Origin: Bacteroidia bacterium | Lineage (GTDB): Bacteria > Bacteroidota > Bacteroidia > B-17B0 > Aurantibacillaceae | Reading direction: 5' to 3' | Length of the DNA: 64,000 bases | NCBI GenBank assembly: GCA_022841465.1 | Contig: JALHRL010000003.1 | Span: forward strand, 1-64,000 | Shown here: positions 19,501-28,559 of the stretch, piece by piece | Position numbering within the stretch: position 1 is the first letter of the stretch | Layout of the letters: each line of letters opens with the position of its first letter | Made by a program: the position numbers and the translations under genes | The notes under the pieces: model-generated | The model's input: only the letters and a program-made list of their open reading frames with translations | The model's database searches: none | What the model was told of the DNA's origin: nothing

Positions 19501-21009
19501 AAAATACACGGTACGCCAAGTAATATTTTAATAGATGGTGCGCTTAAAATTTTTAAAAGTGAAATTAAAGTTGATTATACAAATGTTAGTTACAACATAA
19601 CAGGAGGTATAGAAATTATGCCGGATCAAATTAGATTTTCGGATTTATTAATGACGGAAGCTAACTTAAAATCAGCCCCGCAAGGAACCATCAATGGGAA
19701 TATCTTTCATAGCAATTTTAAAAAAATGCAAATAGATTATGATGTTACCTATAGAAACATGTTGCTTTTAAATACAACAGAAAAACAAAATCCTTCCTTT
19801 TATGGGAAAATTTATGGTAGCGGTAATATTGGTGTTTGGGGCTTCTTAAATAATATTTACATGCAAGTAAGGGATACCACAAGAAAAGCTTCGAAATTTA
19901 TTTTACCATTAGATGGGCCTGAAGAAATTTCAGACAATGACTTTATACATTTTGTAAAGCTAGATACTACACACAAAGAAGAAAAGAAACCTATAACCGG
20001 ATTTAATTTAGATTTGAACATTGTTGCTACACCTGAATTAGCTACTCAAATTATTTTTGACAGAGCAACAGGTGATGCTATTAATGTAGTAGGAAACGGG
20101 GAAATTAAAATGCTCATAAATACGTTAGGTAAATTTGATATGGTAGGAAATTATATCATTACAAGCGGAGATTATAATTTTAGTTTAGAAAAAGTAATAA
20201 ATAAAAAATTTGATATAGATGCCGGAAGTTCTATTGTTTGGAGTGGAAGCCCTTACAATGCAGATATAGATATTGTTGCCAGTTACAGGCAAAGAGCATC
20301 CATTGCGCCATTAATAAATGATATTACCGGTGAATACAAAAACAGAACACCGGCCTATTGTAAACTTAAAATGAAAAATAAATTATTAAATCCCGATATT
20401 TCATTTGCACTTGAGTTCCCTTCAATAGCAGATAATGTTCGTTCACAAATTAACAGCGTGCTTACAGATGAGCAAGAATTAAACCGACAAGTATTTTCGT
20501 TTTTACTTTTTAGAAGTTTTGTTCCGCCTTTAATTTACAACACCTCAGGTGGTGGCGTTACGGCAGGTAGCGCAGCAGCTTCAACCGGAAGCGAGATGCT
20601 TAGTAACCAGTTAAGTAATATGCTTGGCGGTATGGTAGGTAATTTTGATAAAGATTTACAAGTTGGCCTAAACTATAGAGCCGGAAGCAGAACCAATTCA
20701 GATGAAGTTTTAATTAACGTAAATAAAAACTTTTTTGATGATAAACTAACTGTAGATGGAAATTTTGGAGTAGGTAATAGCAATACCGGAACTAAAAATT
20801 ACATTGGTGATGTGAATATTGAATATAAACTAAGTAAAGATGGTAGATATAAACTAAAGGGCTTTAACAGAACCAATGATAATACCCAGCTAATAACAAC
20901 AGGTGGACTTTATACCCAAGGAGTGGGTTTCTTCTTTAGAGAAGAATTTGACAGCTTTAGTGAACTGTACAAACGTTACTTAAAAAAAATAAAAGGTGAT
21001 AAAAAATAA
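16552..21009 (+). CDS. tamB: TamB-domain translocation and assembly protein
   Basis: Very long (1485 aa from the preferred start) inner-membrane-anchored periplasmic protein of the TamB/AsmA-like superfamily, thought to bridge inner and outer membranes for lipid or protein transport. An N-terminal TM helix (ILKSVLYFSAALLLLSTVLVLL) is followed by repeated beta-rich segments, and a C-terminal TamB domain of about 400 residues ends in the region with FSFLLFRSFVPP. The ORF opens at 16486, but ATG 16552 directly precedes the TM anchor and avoids overlap with tsaD. The PAP2 gene follows with a 14-bp overlap. A BamA/TamA-like barrel is encoded 9 kb away. Confidence 0.88.
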   Translation: MRKVTRIILKSVLYFSAALLLLSTVLVLLARTSSFQTWLAQKVTNYLSEELHTDIKIEKVEILFFKEIHLKNIFIEDKNKDTLLSGGDLKVLLNTFDYKHQKIDINNIILSNVKTRLIINKNDSVLNFQHLIDYFTGEEKSNDTTGAKWDIIFNDLTLDNVNFIYKNENKNQKITPSLNYNNINLKNISGTFSNIKLDSGTYRCSIEKLSAQEQSGFILNNLTTNAKFGEEQLLCENLVIYTPGTSINGKLNFKYDSLSAFNDFINEVYMDIYFNEKSKVDIKDIASFAEDLQGLEDTLKISGNVKGYVSQLQLNQIDISYLKNTGFKGDLAITGLPDINNSYLHFDSKKLSTSYSDLTQIPNFPFNKGDKLKIPKELAGLGTITYSGKFDGLINDFTTYGLIKTGLGSFKTDLFVRTGKKEDDIEYSGKLETSKFNLGAYAKNSMLGTLNMKVKINGKGISINKINAKFEGVINSLTYNNYNYSKIKIDGSFANKSFNGVLVSEDPNADFDFNGTINFTNKMPQMDFISTVNNFDLQKLNFTKEKAELSTQILINLSGDNLNNLTGDINFDNTFYKNIDKTYKISTFDLKLEQEQLPKHIRLTSNYFNLDVNGAFDFTNLPLVFNQVMHAYYPTFFEKNKGKIIYQDNFTFKLTIKKFDIINELFIKSLKVSPASVISGELNASKNLVNCNLKSGLIEIGSIKFNTNTLESYSQNNKINLVFKSNFIQLTDSVRLPNYFMYFVSKDLDTKYNAEWNNNLTPNSSGQIKGRIAFKKNQATFFYDNFNITVKDTTWQLITANPTLLDSTGAIVVNPLYFINKDQSININGVISNNKTDSVNLAVNNLMLRQFNPLIEQYNLKMEGYLNGNIRLTKGADSSLTLNSFLDLTKFKFNDNLIGELVLKADYLPKEKILLLDGYTSMGLQDEFGREVKNISFNGNYNTTKKEESINIDFKANPMNLKLLNPFLTDILTIKSGFANGEGKIHGTPSNILIDGALKIFKSEIKVDYTNVSYNITGGIEIMPDQIRFSDLLMTEANLKSAPQGTINGNIFHSNFKKMQIDYDVTYRNMLLLNTTEKQNPSFYGKIYGSGNIGVWGFLNNIYMQVRDTTRKASKFILPLDGPEEISDNDFIHFVKLDTTHKEEKKPITGFNLDLNIVATPELATQIIFDRATGDAINVVGNGEIKMLINTLGKFDMVGNYIITSGDYNFSLEKVINKKFDIDAGSSIVWSGSPYNADIDIVASYRQRASIAPLINDITGEYKNRTPAYCKLKMKNKLLNPDISFALEFPSIADNVRSQINSVLTDEQELNRQVFSFLLFRSFVPPLIYNTSGGGVTAGSAAASTGSEMLSNQLSNMLGGMVGNFDKDLQVGLNYRAGSRTNSDEVLINVNKNFFDDKLTVDGNFGVGNSNTGTKNYIGDVNIEYKLSKDGRYKLKGFNRTNDNTQLITTGGLYTQGVGFFFREEFDSFSELYKRYLKKIKGDKK

Positions 21010-21589
21010 AGCATACCGTATTCTTATTTTGTTTTTTTTGCTTTTTCACATAGTAAATTGCCAGAATATTGATTATAAAATTTTAAAAACTATAAACGGA
21101 AAAGACAGGCCTGTTTGGGATAAAATAAATGAGGGCATTTCATTTTCTGCATATCCGGCAATGCCTTTAACCATTGGAGGCGTTTGGGTTTATGGTTTTA
21201 GAAATGATGATAACGAAATGATGCGTAATGCTTACAAAACTACAATTGCAATTACTTTAGCAAATAGCATTAGTTTAGGAATGAAAGCCGGCTTTAAAAG
21301 AGAGCGACCTTTTGTAACGTATCCAAACGAAATTACCCAACGTACACATGCCGGCCCCTTGTCTTTTCCGAGCGGACATACTACTGCCGCATTTGCTACA
21401 GCAACATCATTATCATTAAGTGTAAAAAAATGGGAAATTGCGGTACCTGCTTATTTATATGCCGGTTTAGTTGGCTACTCTAGAATGCGGTTAGGGGTAC
21501 ACTACCCTTCTGATGTTTTAGCAGGCGCCTTAATTGGAATTGGAAGTGGTTTGCTGGTTTGGAAAATAGATAAATTAATCAGGAAATAG
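20996..21589 (+). CDS. PAP2-family phosphatase, exported
   Basis: Type 2 phosphatidic acid phosphatase family. The three catalytic motifs are present: KRERPFV (motif 1), PSGHTTAAFA (motif 2) and SRMRLGVHYPSDVLAG (motif 3). A signal peptide (residues 1-21, ending IVNCQ) places it in the envelope; the substrate may be undecaprenyl pyrophosphate or a phospholipid. The start is GTG at 20996, inside the tamB 3' end (14-bp overlap), arguing for coupling. The gene ends 11 bp inside the convergent bioA gene. Confidence 0.88.
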   Translation: MIKNKAYRILILFFLLFHIVNCQNIDYKILKTINGKDRPVWDKINEGISFSAYPAMPLTIGGVWVYGFRNDDNEMMRNAYKTTIAITLANSISLGMKAGFKRERPFVTYPNEITQRTHAGPLSFPSGHTTAAFATATSLSLSVKKWEIAVPAYLYAGLVGYSRMRLGVHYPSDVLAGALIGIGSGLLVWKIDKLIRK

Positions 21590-22853
21590 AATTCAAAAAT
21601 TCTATTGTTACTTCATAAATATAATCCAATTCACTTTCTTGAATACAATACGGTGGAATAAAATAAATAATATTTCCAAGAGGACGCATTATAATTCCTT
21701 TTTCTAAAAAGTATTCGGGTATTTTTACAGCTGCTTTATTTAAGTAATGGGTTTCCTCATCCGTTAATAACTCAATAGCAAAAATAGTTCCCATCATTTT
21801 AGCAGATTTGCAGGCTTTTTGATGTATTACTTTGTTTAAAAACTCAGTGTGTTTGATTTCTATCAGCTTAATTTTCGTCCATGTTTCATCCTTCTCCATT
21901 AAATCTAAACTTGCCAAAGCCGCAGCGCAAGAAGTAGGATTTCCGGTGTAACTGTGTCCGTGAAAAAATGTTTTGGTTCTGTCATCGCTTAGATATGCAT
22001 CATAAATTTTTTGTGAGCACGAAGTGAGTCCTAATGGAAAATACCCCCCCGTTAATCCTTTCGATAAACAAACGATATCCGGTTTATTTTCCATATAATC
22101 GGATGCAAAAAATTTCCCGGTTCTTCCAAATCCTGTCATTACCTCATCAGCAATAGTAAGAATGTTATTTTCTTTAGTAAAGCCCAATAAATCATCTAAC
22201 AAATTTGCCTCATACATTTGCATACCTGCTGCACCCTGTACTAAAGGTTCGTAAATAAAACCCGCAATGTTATGGTTTTTATTCCAATCGGTAATTACTT
22301 CTTTAATTTGTTCGATATTTTCTTTAGTTGGTAAAGGAATATGCGCTACACTAAACAATTGGTTTTCAAAAGCGTTATTAAACACATTGCGCGCACCTAC
22401 ACTCATTCCTCCAAATGTATCACCGTGATAAGCATTTTCAAAAGCAATAAAAATAGATTTTGGTGTTCCTTTATTATGCCAGTACTGAAACACCATTTTT
22501 AATGCAACTTCTACGGCAGTTGAGCCATTATCAGAAAAAAACACTTTGTTTTGGTTTTTTGGTAAATGCATCAAAATTCTTTCAGAAAGATCAACAGCGG
22601 GCTCATGTGTAAAGCCGCTAAAAATTACGTGTTCAAAAGATTGTAACTGTTCTGTAATTTTTTTTGTTATGTATGGATGCGTATGCCCGTGTAAATTAAC
22701 CCACCAACTGGAAATAACATCCATGTATTTTTTTCCATTAGAATCGAAATAATATAAGCCTTCTGCTTTTTTAACTACAATATTATCACTTGCTTCTTTT
22801 AAATGTGTAAAAGGATGCCAAACAAAATCTTTATCTTTTTTTTGAATGCTCAT
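21579..22853 (-). CDS. bioA: Adenosylmethionine-8-amino-7-oxononanoate aminotransferase
   Basis: Class III PLP aminotransferase using SAM as amino donor to make 7,8-diaminopelargonate in biotin synthesis. Seen: WHPFTHLKE at the N-terminus (BioA-type), SSWWVNLHGHTHPYI, the PLP-binding region IADEVMTGFGRTG and the lysine in CLSKGLTGGYFPLG. Length 424 is normal. It is last in the biotin cluster, and its ATG overlaps the bioD stop by one base (TAATG). Its 3' end overlaps the convergent PAP2 gene by 11 bp. Confidence 0.95.
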   Translation of the reverse strand: MSIQKKDKDFVWHPFTHLKEASDNIVVKKAEGLYYFDSNGKKYMDVISSWWVNLHGHTHPYITKKITEQLQSFEHVIFSGFTHEPAVDLSERILMHLPKNQNKVFFSDNGSTAVEVALKMVFQYWHNKGTPKSIFIAFENAYHGDTFGGMSVGARNVFNNAFENQLFSVAHIPLPTKENIEQIKEVITDWNKNHNIAGFIYEPLVQGAAGMQMYEANLLDDLLGFTKENNILTIADEVMTGFGRTGKFFASDYMENKPDIVCLSKGLTGGYFPLGLTSCSQKIYDAYLSDDRTKTFFHGHSYTGNPTSCAAALASLDLMEKDETWTKIKLIEIKHTEFLNKVIHQKACKSAKMMGTIFAIELLTDEETHYLNKAAVKIPEYFLEKGIIMRPLGNIIYFIPPYCIQESELDYIYEVTIEFLNSIS

Positions 22854-23473
22854 TAAAATAAACTTAAATCAATTTGCTTTGCTAAGTCGTATACAACTTT
22901 TTTAGAAATACCATTTAATGCCTGAAACCTAGCTAAAACAGGAACATTGGCATACTCAACAATAGATTTTTCGGCTAGGGGATGGAAATTTCCGTTTAAA
23001 ACAATTCCTTTTAATAAATAATTATTTTTTATTAAATAATCAATTGTAAGCAAAGTATGATTAATGCATCCCAAATATTCTCTTACTACCAAAATAATTT
23101 CAGCATCTAAATGTTTCACCAAATCAATTATGTATTCTTTTTCATTTAACGGAACCAACAAGCCACCCGCACCTTCTATAATTAAATTTTTATTGGTGCT
23201 TTTAGGCAATACAATTTTTTCTAAATCAATCGTTTCATGTTCACAAAAAGCAGCAATATGTGGCGAAGCCGGTTTTTCATACGAATAAATTTCTTTATGA
23301 ATTACAGATTCCTCATTGCTAATTAATTGTTGAATTATACCATTATCAGTTCCATCGGTATTACCGGTTTGCACGGGTTTCCAATAATCGGCGTTTAAAG
23401 CTTCTACCAAAACAGCCGAACAAAAAGTTTTTCCAACATCTGTGCTTATACCTGTTACAAAATAACGTTTCAT
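22853..23473 (-). CDS. bioD: Dethiobiotin synthetase
   Basis: ATP-dependent closure of diaminopelargonate with CO2 to dethiobiotin. The P-loop is GISTDVGKTFCSAV (residues 8-21), followed by YWKPVQTG and IIEGAGGLLVPLNE, all BioD hallmarks. Length 206 is in the family range. It sits between bioF (24-bp gap) and bioA (1-bp overlap), so the three genes are one transcription unit. Confidence 0.95.
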   Translation of the reverse strand: MKRYFVTGISTDVGKTFCSAVLVEALNADYWKPVQTGNTDGTDNGIIQQLISNEESVIHKEIYSYEKPASPHIAAFCEHETIDLEKIVLPKSTNKNLIIEGAGGLLVPLNEKEYIIDLVKHLDAEIILVVREYLGCINHTLLTIDYLIKNNYLLKGIVLNGNFHPLAEKSIVEYANVPVLARFQALNGISKKVVYDLAKQIDLSLF

Positions 23474-23497
23474 GTGTACTATTTGCTATTTCTTATT

Positions 23498-24640
23498 TTA
23501 TTGTAATAAACTAATTAAAATGTTTATTTCTTCTTTTGTATTAAATGAGTGCAAGCATATTCTTATACGCTCGCTTCCTTCTTTAACAGTAGGGCTTTTT
23601 ACCGCTTTTACCAATATGCCTTTAATTAACAATTGTTTTTCCAAATCAGAAACTTTGGTATTTCCTTCAACAACTAAACACTGTATTGCACTTTTACTAT
23701 TAATTAAGGATGTTAATTTTTTTGCTTCATTCAGAAAATAATTAATGTTTTCTTTAAGCTTTACTTGCTGTGTGCCTTTTATTAATAACTGATAAGCAGC
23801 GGCAATATTAGCTATTGAAGTATCGGGTAAAGCAGTAGTATAAATAAACGAACGAGCAAAATTTATTAAATAGTTACGCAAGGTACTACTTCCTACAATA
23901 ACTGCACCATGACAGCCCATTGCTTTACCATAAGTATAAACGCGTGCCAAACAATTTTCTTCTATCCCCATTTCATTACACAATCCTCTCCCATTTTTAC
24001 CAAATACACCTATGGCATGGGCTTCATCAACAATTAAAAAAACATTTTTGTACTGTTTCAACAACTCAACAATTTCATTTAATGGAGCTTCATCGCCATC
24101 CATAGAGTAAATGCTTTCTACAACTACATAAATATTTTCAAATGAATTTTTGTGTCGGTTAATCAAATCTTCCAAATCCTCAACGTGATTATGAGCAAAC
24201 TTATAATGCTTTGCATAACTTAAACGTATGCCATCGTAAATAGAAGCATGAATCAACTCATCGGAAATAACCAAATCGTTTTTCTGTGGTAAAGAAGATA
24301 ATAAACCAACATTGGCATCATACCCAGAATTAAAAATTAAAGCGGCTTCTGCGTTATGAAAATTTGCAATTTCATTTTCTGTTTCTTCTTTTAAAATAGA
24401 ATTTCCACTAATTAAGCGTGAACCACCGGAACCACTTAAAAAATTTTGATCTGAAAACGCTTTGCTAAATTGCTGATGCAACAATCCTAATTTTGAAAAA
24501 CCTAAGTAATCGTTGCTAATAAAATCTATTCCGCCCTTGTAAACAGAAAGGTTCCTGAGCTTAAAGTTAACCTTACGTTCACTTAATTCATTTAATAAAC
24601 GCAAAGGCAGTTTTATTTTGTCACGATTTACGTTGTTCAA
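23498..24640 (-). CDS. bioF: 8-amino-7-oxononanoate synthase (or close 2-oxoamine synthase relative)
   Basis: PLP-dependent alpha-oxoamine synthase condensing pimeloyl thioester with alanine. Seen: DFISNDYLGFSK, GSGGSRLISGN, VDEAHAIGVFGKNGRG, and the PLP-lysine segment TYGKAMGCHGAVI. BioF and Kbl are close relatives; the cluster context decides for BioF. The start is a TTG at 24640 that overlaps the stop of the upstream T9SS gene by 4 bp (TTGA); no in-frame ATG lies before conserved sequence. Confidence 0.92.
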   Translation of the reverse strand: MNNVNRDKIKLPLRLLNELSERKVNFKLRNLSVYKGGIDFISNDYLGFSKLGLLHQQFSKAFSDQNFLSGSGGSRLISGNSILKEETENEIANFHNAEAALIFNSGYDANVGLLSSLPQKNDLVISDELIHASIYDGIRLSYAKHYKFAHNHVEDLEDLINRHKNSFENIYVVVESIYSMDGDEAPLNEIVELLKQYKNVFLIVDEAHAIGVFGKNGRGLCNEMGIEENCLARVYTYGKAMGCHGAVIVGSSTLRNYLINFARSFIYTTALPDTSIANIAAAYQLLIKGTQQVKLKENINYFLNEAKKLTSLINSKSAIQCLVVEGNTKVSDLEKQLLIKGILVKAVKSPTVKEGSERIRICLHSFNTKEEINILISLLQ

Positions 24641-25257
24641 TTTTGCTTAATTATTCTTTTATTTATTACAGTACCATTTTCATAATAAAGCAATAAAAAG
24701 TACAAACCTGATTCAAAATCATTTGTTTCAATATTTACAATCTCGCTCTCTTTACAGGTTTGTAAAGCCATTAATTTACCCAAGATATTTCTTATTTCTA
24801 CCTTATTACATTTACTATTTGAAACTGAAATTTTATTATGAAATGGATTAGGATAAACATTCACCAAATTATTGTATTCATTAGCATGTATACCTGTTGA
24901 CGAAGGAACACCTGTTACTGTAACTTGAAACACTCCCGAAACCACACAACCGGCATTAGTTGCAGAATCTCTGGCAGTGATAGTCATAGTATACATACCA
25001 TTTAAAGAATAGGTGTGCTGCGACCAGGTTATATCTACCGAATTTGTGTAAGAACTATCTTTGGTATTGTCTCCCCAAAACCATGTATATTTTCTTTTAC
25101 CCCATGGTCCTTGACCCACCGTGTACGAATGAGTAGCTCCCACTACAACTGAAGCGGTTATTCCAAAGTTACATCCAATATTTTGGTTTTGAGATTTCGC
25201 TTGGTTAAACTGTAATGAGAATAGTATAATTAAAAAGAACTTAATACTTGTTTTCAT
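24637..25257 (-). CDS. Secreted protein with PKD-like domain and T9SS C-terminal sorting domain
   Basis: Signal peptide (residues 1-22, ending QAKSQ), a beta-sandwich region of PKD character (about 30-115; YTWFWGDN, SQHTYSLNGMYTMTITA), and a type A T9SS sorting domain at 130-206 (VNVYPNPFHNKISV ... GLYFLLLYYENGTVINKRIIK). It is predicted to be secreted through the outer membrane and surface-attached. It sits inside the biotin cluster, 40 bp after bioB and overlapping bioF by 4 bp, without an obvious link to biotin chemistry. Function unknown. Confidence 0.78.
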   Translation of the reverse strand: MKTSIKFFLIILFSLQFNQAKSQNQNIGCNFGITASVVVGATHSYTVGQGPWGKRKYTWFWGDNTKDSSYTNSVDITWSQHTYSLNGMYTMTITARDSATNAGCVVSGVFQVTVTGVPSSTGIHANEYNNLVNVYPNPFHNKISVSNSKCNKVEIRNILGKLMALQTCKESEIVNIETNDFESGLYFLLLYYENGTVINKRIIKQN

Positions 25258-25297
25258 ACTTTAATTTTTTGTTTAATAAGTTCTGTAACAATTCAAA

Positions 25298-26275
25298 TTA
25301 CTCAATGGTTATCGTTTTCCTCACATCGGCATATGCTTTCTTAGGCTTTAATCCTAAAATTTCAAACATCTGCATATCCTGATTGTAACGAGGGTTTGGA
25401 GTAGTTAATAATTTATCTCCTGCAAAAATAGAATTGGCTCCAGCCATAAAGCACAGAGCTTGTCCTTCCATACTCATACTTAATCTTCCGGCGCTTAAGC
25501 GCACTGCAGTTGTAGGTATAACAATTCTAGTAGTCGCAATCATTCGTACCATATCCCAAATTGGCACCGGTGGTTGGTCTTCTAAAGGAGTACCTTCTAC
25601 GGCAACCAACGCGTTAATTGGAACGCTTTCGGGTTGAGGACGCAATAAACTTAATGTATAAAGCATTCCTACTCTATCCTCTGCTGTTTCGCCCATACCA
25701 ATAATTCCGCCTGAACAAACAGTAAGGCCGGCTTTACGCACATTGCCCAATGTTTTTAAACGATCATCATAAGTACGCGTAGAAATAATGTTTTCGTAAT
25801 TTTCTTCGGAGGTATCTAAATTATGGTTGTACGCATACAAACCTGCATCTGCTAATTTTTTTGCTTGTTCTTCTGTAACCATTCCTAATGTTGCGCAAAC
25901 TTCCATTCCCTTGCTGTTTATAGTTCGCACCATATCTAACACTTTGTCAAAATCGCGATTATCCCTTACTTCTCTCCAAGCTGCACCTAAACACATACGG
26001 CTGGCACCACCGGCTTTTGCATTATCAGCAGCAGTGTTAATTTCATCAACACTCATTAATTTCTGAACTTTAACTTCCGTGTGATAACGTGCGGCTTGCG
26101 GACAATAAGCACAATCTTCAGGACAACCGCCAGTTTTTATAGAAAGCAAAGAACTTACTTGCACTTCACCAACTTTATGATGTTGCTTATGTACTTCTGC
26201 CGCACGATAAATTAACTCCATTAAAGGAGCGTTGTATACTTCAAGAATTTCTTCTTTGGTCCAGTTTTTAATCAT
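25298..26275 (-). CDS. bioB: Biotin synthase
   Basis: Radical SAM enzyme inserting sulfur into dethiobiotin. The radical SAM cysteines are in [14 protein letters not shown] (CxxxCxxC, about residues 50-62); other hallmarks are [31 protein letters not shown] and [17 protein letters not shown]. Length 325 is normal. It is first in the cluster bioB-T9SS protein-bioF-bioD-bioA and has a consensus-like promoter in the 62-bp gap upstream. Confidence 0.97.
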   Translation of the reverse strand: MIKNWTKEEILEVYNAPLMELIYRAAEVHKQHHKVGEVQVSSLLSIKTGGCPEDCAYCPQAARYHTEVKVQKLMSVDEINTAADNAKAGGASRMCLGAAWREVRDNRDFDKVLDMVRTINSKGMEVCATLGMVTEEQAKKLADAGLYAYNHNLDTSEENYENIISTRTYDDRLKTLGNVRKAGLTVCSGGIIGMGETAEDRVGMLYTLSLLRPQPESVPINALVAVEGTPLEDQPPVPIWDMVRMIATTRIVIPTTAVRLSAGRLSMSMEGQALCFMAGANSIFAGDKLLTTPNPRYNQDMQMFEILGLKPKKAYADVRKTITIE

Positions 26276-26294
26276 TGTAAAAAAATAAGTGAAA

Positions 26295-26325
26295 CAAATT
26301 TAACCATTTATGCCGTGCTAAACAA
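26295..26325 (-). promoter_or_regulatory. Promoter of the biotin cluster
   Basis: On the minus strand, TTG (26325-26323), a 20-bp spacer and TAAATTTG (26302-26295) lie 20 bp upstream of the bioB ATG. No clear BirA-type palindrome was seen. Confidence 0.5.
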
Positions 26326-26337
26326 GCCCCTGAAAAC

Positions 26338-27510
26338 CTATTCTACCCAAAGCACCATGCCTTTTAAATACTCCCCTTCCGGAAAAAAAGGAGTAACAGG
26401 ATGATCGGAAGGTTGATTTAAATATTGCAAAATTTTAATGTTTCTTCCGGCTTCCATAGCTGATGCTGCAATGGTATTGTAAAATAAAAATTTATCTACT
26501 ACACCACTACAACTAAAAGTAAATAATATACCCCCGCTTTTAATTTGTTTCATGGCTAATGCATTCAAACGCTTGTAGCCATTTACAGCTTGGTGACGGG
26601 CATCTCTGCTTTTAGCAAAAGCCGGAGGGTCTAAAATAATTAAATCATAAACATCTTTCTTATCTTTCAAAAAATCAAAAGTATCAGCTACAAATGCTTC
26701 ATGATTTTGTATATGGTTTAACTCAGCGTTCTTATTGCAAATTTCAATAGCAGGAGCGCTAACATCAACCGAATGTACTAATTTAGCTCCACCTTGCCCT
26801 GCGTAAATAGAAAATCCCCCGGTATAAGCAAATGTATTTAATACCGTTTTGTTTTTTGAATAGGCACCAACAAGTTTTCTATTATCGCGCTGATCAACAA
26901 AAAAACCGGTTTTCTGACCCTTACTCCAATCTACAAAAAATTTCAAATTATTTTCTAATACTACTGTATTTTCAGCCTCTCCAAATAAAAACTCATTTTT
27001 TACCTGCGTATTGTTTTTATTAGAAACCGTTTCAGAGCTTTTATCGTAAATTGATTTAATTTCTTTTCCTAAGACCTCTTTTAAGGCTTCTACAATATCC
27101 CTTCTCTGTAAGTAAACTCCTATATTGTGTGCCTGAATTACAATATGGCCGTTGTAATTATCAATTACCAATGCAGGAACTCCATCACCCTCTCCAAAAA
27201 ACAAACGGTAGGCATTGGTATGCTCATTTACAATTCCAATTTGCTTACGATAATTGTAGGCTTTACTAATTTTTTCTACCCAAAAATTTTTGTCGATAGC
27301 TGTTTGAACAAAAGAAATAATTCTAACAGCAATACTTCCATTTGCAAAATAACCGGTAGCCAAATATTTATTGTCAACAGAAAATAGTTCTACTAAATCT
27401 CCGTCTTTTAAATTAGCTTCTTTTACTTTAATAGCTCCTGAAAACACCCAAGGATGTTTTCGAAGTAAGGAAACCTCTTTCCCTTTATGTAATACAATTT
27501 TACTAAACAC
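26338..27510 (-). CDS. RlmI-like class I SAM-dependent rRNA methyltransferase
   Basis: Likely 23S rRNA (cytosine-5) methyltransferase of the RlmI/RlmK-C family. An N-terminal PUA-like domain (about 1-75; KEVSLLRKHPWVFSGAI) and a linker precede the Rossmann methyltransferase domain (about 180-390; NTFAYTGGFSIYAGQGGA, LDPPAFAKS, TFSCSG). The DPPAF motif is typical of this group. The start is GTG at 27510, since the PUA motif begins within a few residues. Target base by analogy: m5C1962. Confidence 0.88.
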   Translation of the reverse strand: MFSKIVLHKGKEVSLLRKHPWVFSGAIKVKEANLKDGDLVELFSVDNKYLATGYFANGSIAVRIISFVQTAIDKNFWVEKISKAYNYRKQIGIVNEHTNAYRLFFGEGDGVPALVIDNYNGHIVIQAHNIGVYLQRRDIVEALKEVLGKEIKSIYDKSSETVSNKNNTQVKNEFLFGEAENTVVLENNLKFFVDWSKGQKTGFFVDQRDNRKLVGAYSKNKTVLNTFAYTGGFSIYAGQGGAKLVHSVDVSAPAIEICNKNAELNHIQNHEAFVADTFDFLKDKKDVYDLIILDPPAFAKSRDARHQAVNGYKRLNALAMKQIKSGGILFTFSCSGVVDKFLFYNTIAASAMEAGRNIKILQYLNQPSDHPVTPFFPEGEYLKGMVLWVE

Positions 27511-27550
27511 AAGGTAAAGTTAATGGTAAATTAAGAATAACGAAATAAGA

Positions 27551-27676
27551 TTATTTAGATAAAACGTAAATAAGGCAAAAAAGCAATACGTACATCACTT
27601 TAACAGGAAAACCATTTAAAATTTGAGAATCAATTACAAAAGGTGCAGACAATGTTTGTTGTAAAAATTTTTGCAT
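27551..27676 (-). CDS. Possible small single-TM protein (41 aa)
   Basis: Below the size limit of the ORF track. ATG at 27676 opens MQKFLQQTLSAPFVIDSQ and ends with a hydrophobic segment VMYVLLFCLIYVLSK before TAA. It is the only coding candidate in the 239-bp gap between the RlmI-like and hydrolase genes and lies on the same strand as both. No ribosome-binding site or homolog is known to me; it may be chance. Confidence 0.22.
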   Translation of the reverse strand: MQKFLQQTLSAPFVIDSQILNGFPVKVMYVLLFCLIYVLSK

Positions 27677-27749
27677 GAGTTTGAAATTGCCAAAATAAAA
27701 CAAGAATATTAAACTTTTTCTCTTAAATAGGCTTTTTAATAGACGAATT

Positions 27750-28517
27750 TTAGTCTAAAAAACCCATTACATAATCAAAAAACTCCTTTGGTTTCTCGGC
27801 GTGTACCCAATGCCCGGCTCCTTCAATGCTTGCAAATTTAACATTACTATACCTATTTTTAAATTCAGCTTCATCATCAGAATTTATGTAATGTGATTTT
27901 TCTCCTTTAATTACCAAGCAGGGTAAATCACTTTTAAAATCGGGTACTCCAAAACTAATATTATCGTAATTTTCTGTTATTACCTTTAAATTAAAACGCC
28001 AATCCATTACATTATTAGCTGTGTCTTTCCAATAAATGTTTTTTAATAAAAATTGTTTGGTGCCGTAATCACTTATGTGAAGATTTAAAACGCCTTCTGC
28101 ATCTTTTCTGTTTTTTATAAAATCAAAATCAACTGCATGCAACGCTTTTAAAACTTCGTTATGATGCGGAGGGTAAGCTCTTGCGGCAATATCACAAATA
28201 ATTACTTTAGAAGCTATAGTAGGAAATAAATAATTAAAATACATTACGGTTTTACCACCCATGCTATGGCCCAACAAAATTGGCTTTTGCAGCTGATGCT
28301 CCTCTATAAACTCTTTTAAATCTTCGGCCATGTGGTTGTAGCTCCACAAATCGCTGTGCGGCGATAAACCATGGTTTCTTTGGTCAAGGGTAAAAACCCT
28401 AAAACCTTTTTCGGCAAAACCTTTAGCAAGCGTATTCCAATTATCGCTTTGTCCAAATAAACCGTGCAAGATAATTAATGGTGTTCCTTGTCCGTATTCT
28501 CTGTATGCCAACTTCAT
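27750..28517 (-). CDS. Alpha/beta hydrolase (YbfF-like esterase)
   Basis: Alpha/beta-hydrolase fold enzyme of 255 residues. The oxyanion HG motif (ILHGLFGQSDNW), the nucleophile elbow GHSMGG (Ser85) and the catalytic His (GAGHWVHAEKP, about His236) are present; DQRNHGLSPHS is typical of the YbfF/PHYH-ABHD11 type. Substrate unknown. Its position near the biotin genes makes a BioH-like role conceivable, but the sequence is closer to YbfF and it is not in the same cluster. Confidence 0.85.
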   Translation of the reverse strand: MKLAYREYGQGTPLIILHGLFGQSDNWNTLAKGFAEKGFRVFTLDQRNHGLSPHSDLWSYNHMAEDLKEFIEEHQLQKPILLGHSMGGKTVMYFNYLFPTIASKVIICDIAARAYPPHHNEVLKALHAVDFDFIKNRKDAEGVLNLHISDYGTKQFLLKNIYWKDTANNVMDWRFNLKVITENYDNISFGVPDFKSDLPCLVIKGEKSHYINSDDEAEFKNRYSNVKFASIEGAGHWVHAEKPKEFFDYVMGFLD

Positions 28518-28559
28518 GATTAGTTAATGAGATAATGAGATAATTAGTTGATAAAAATA

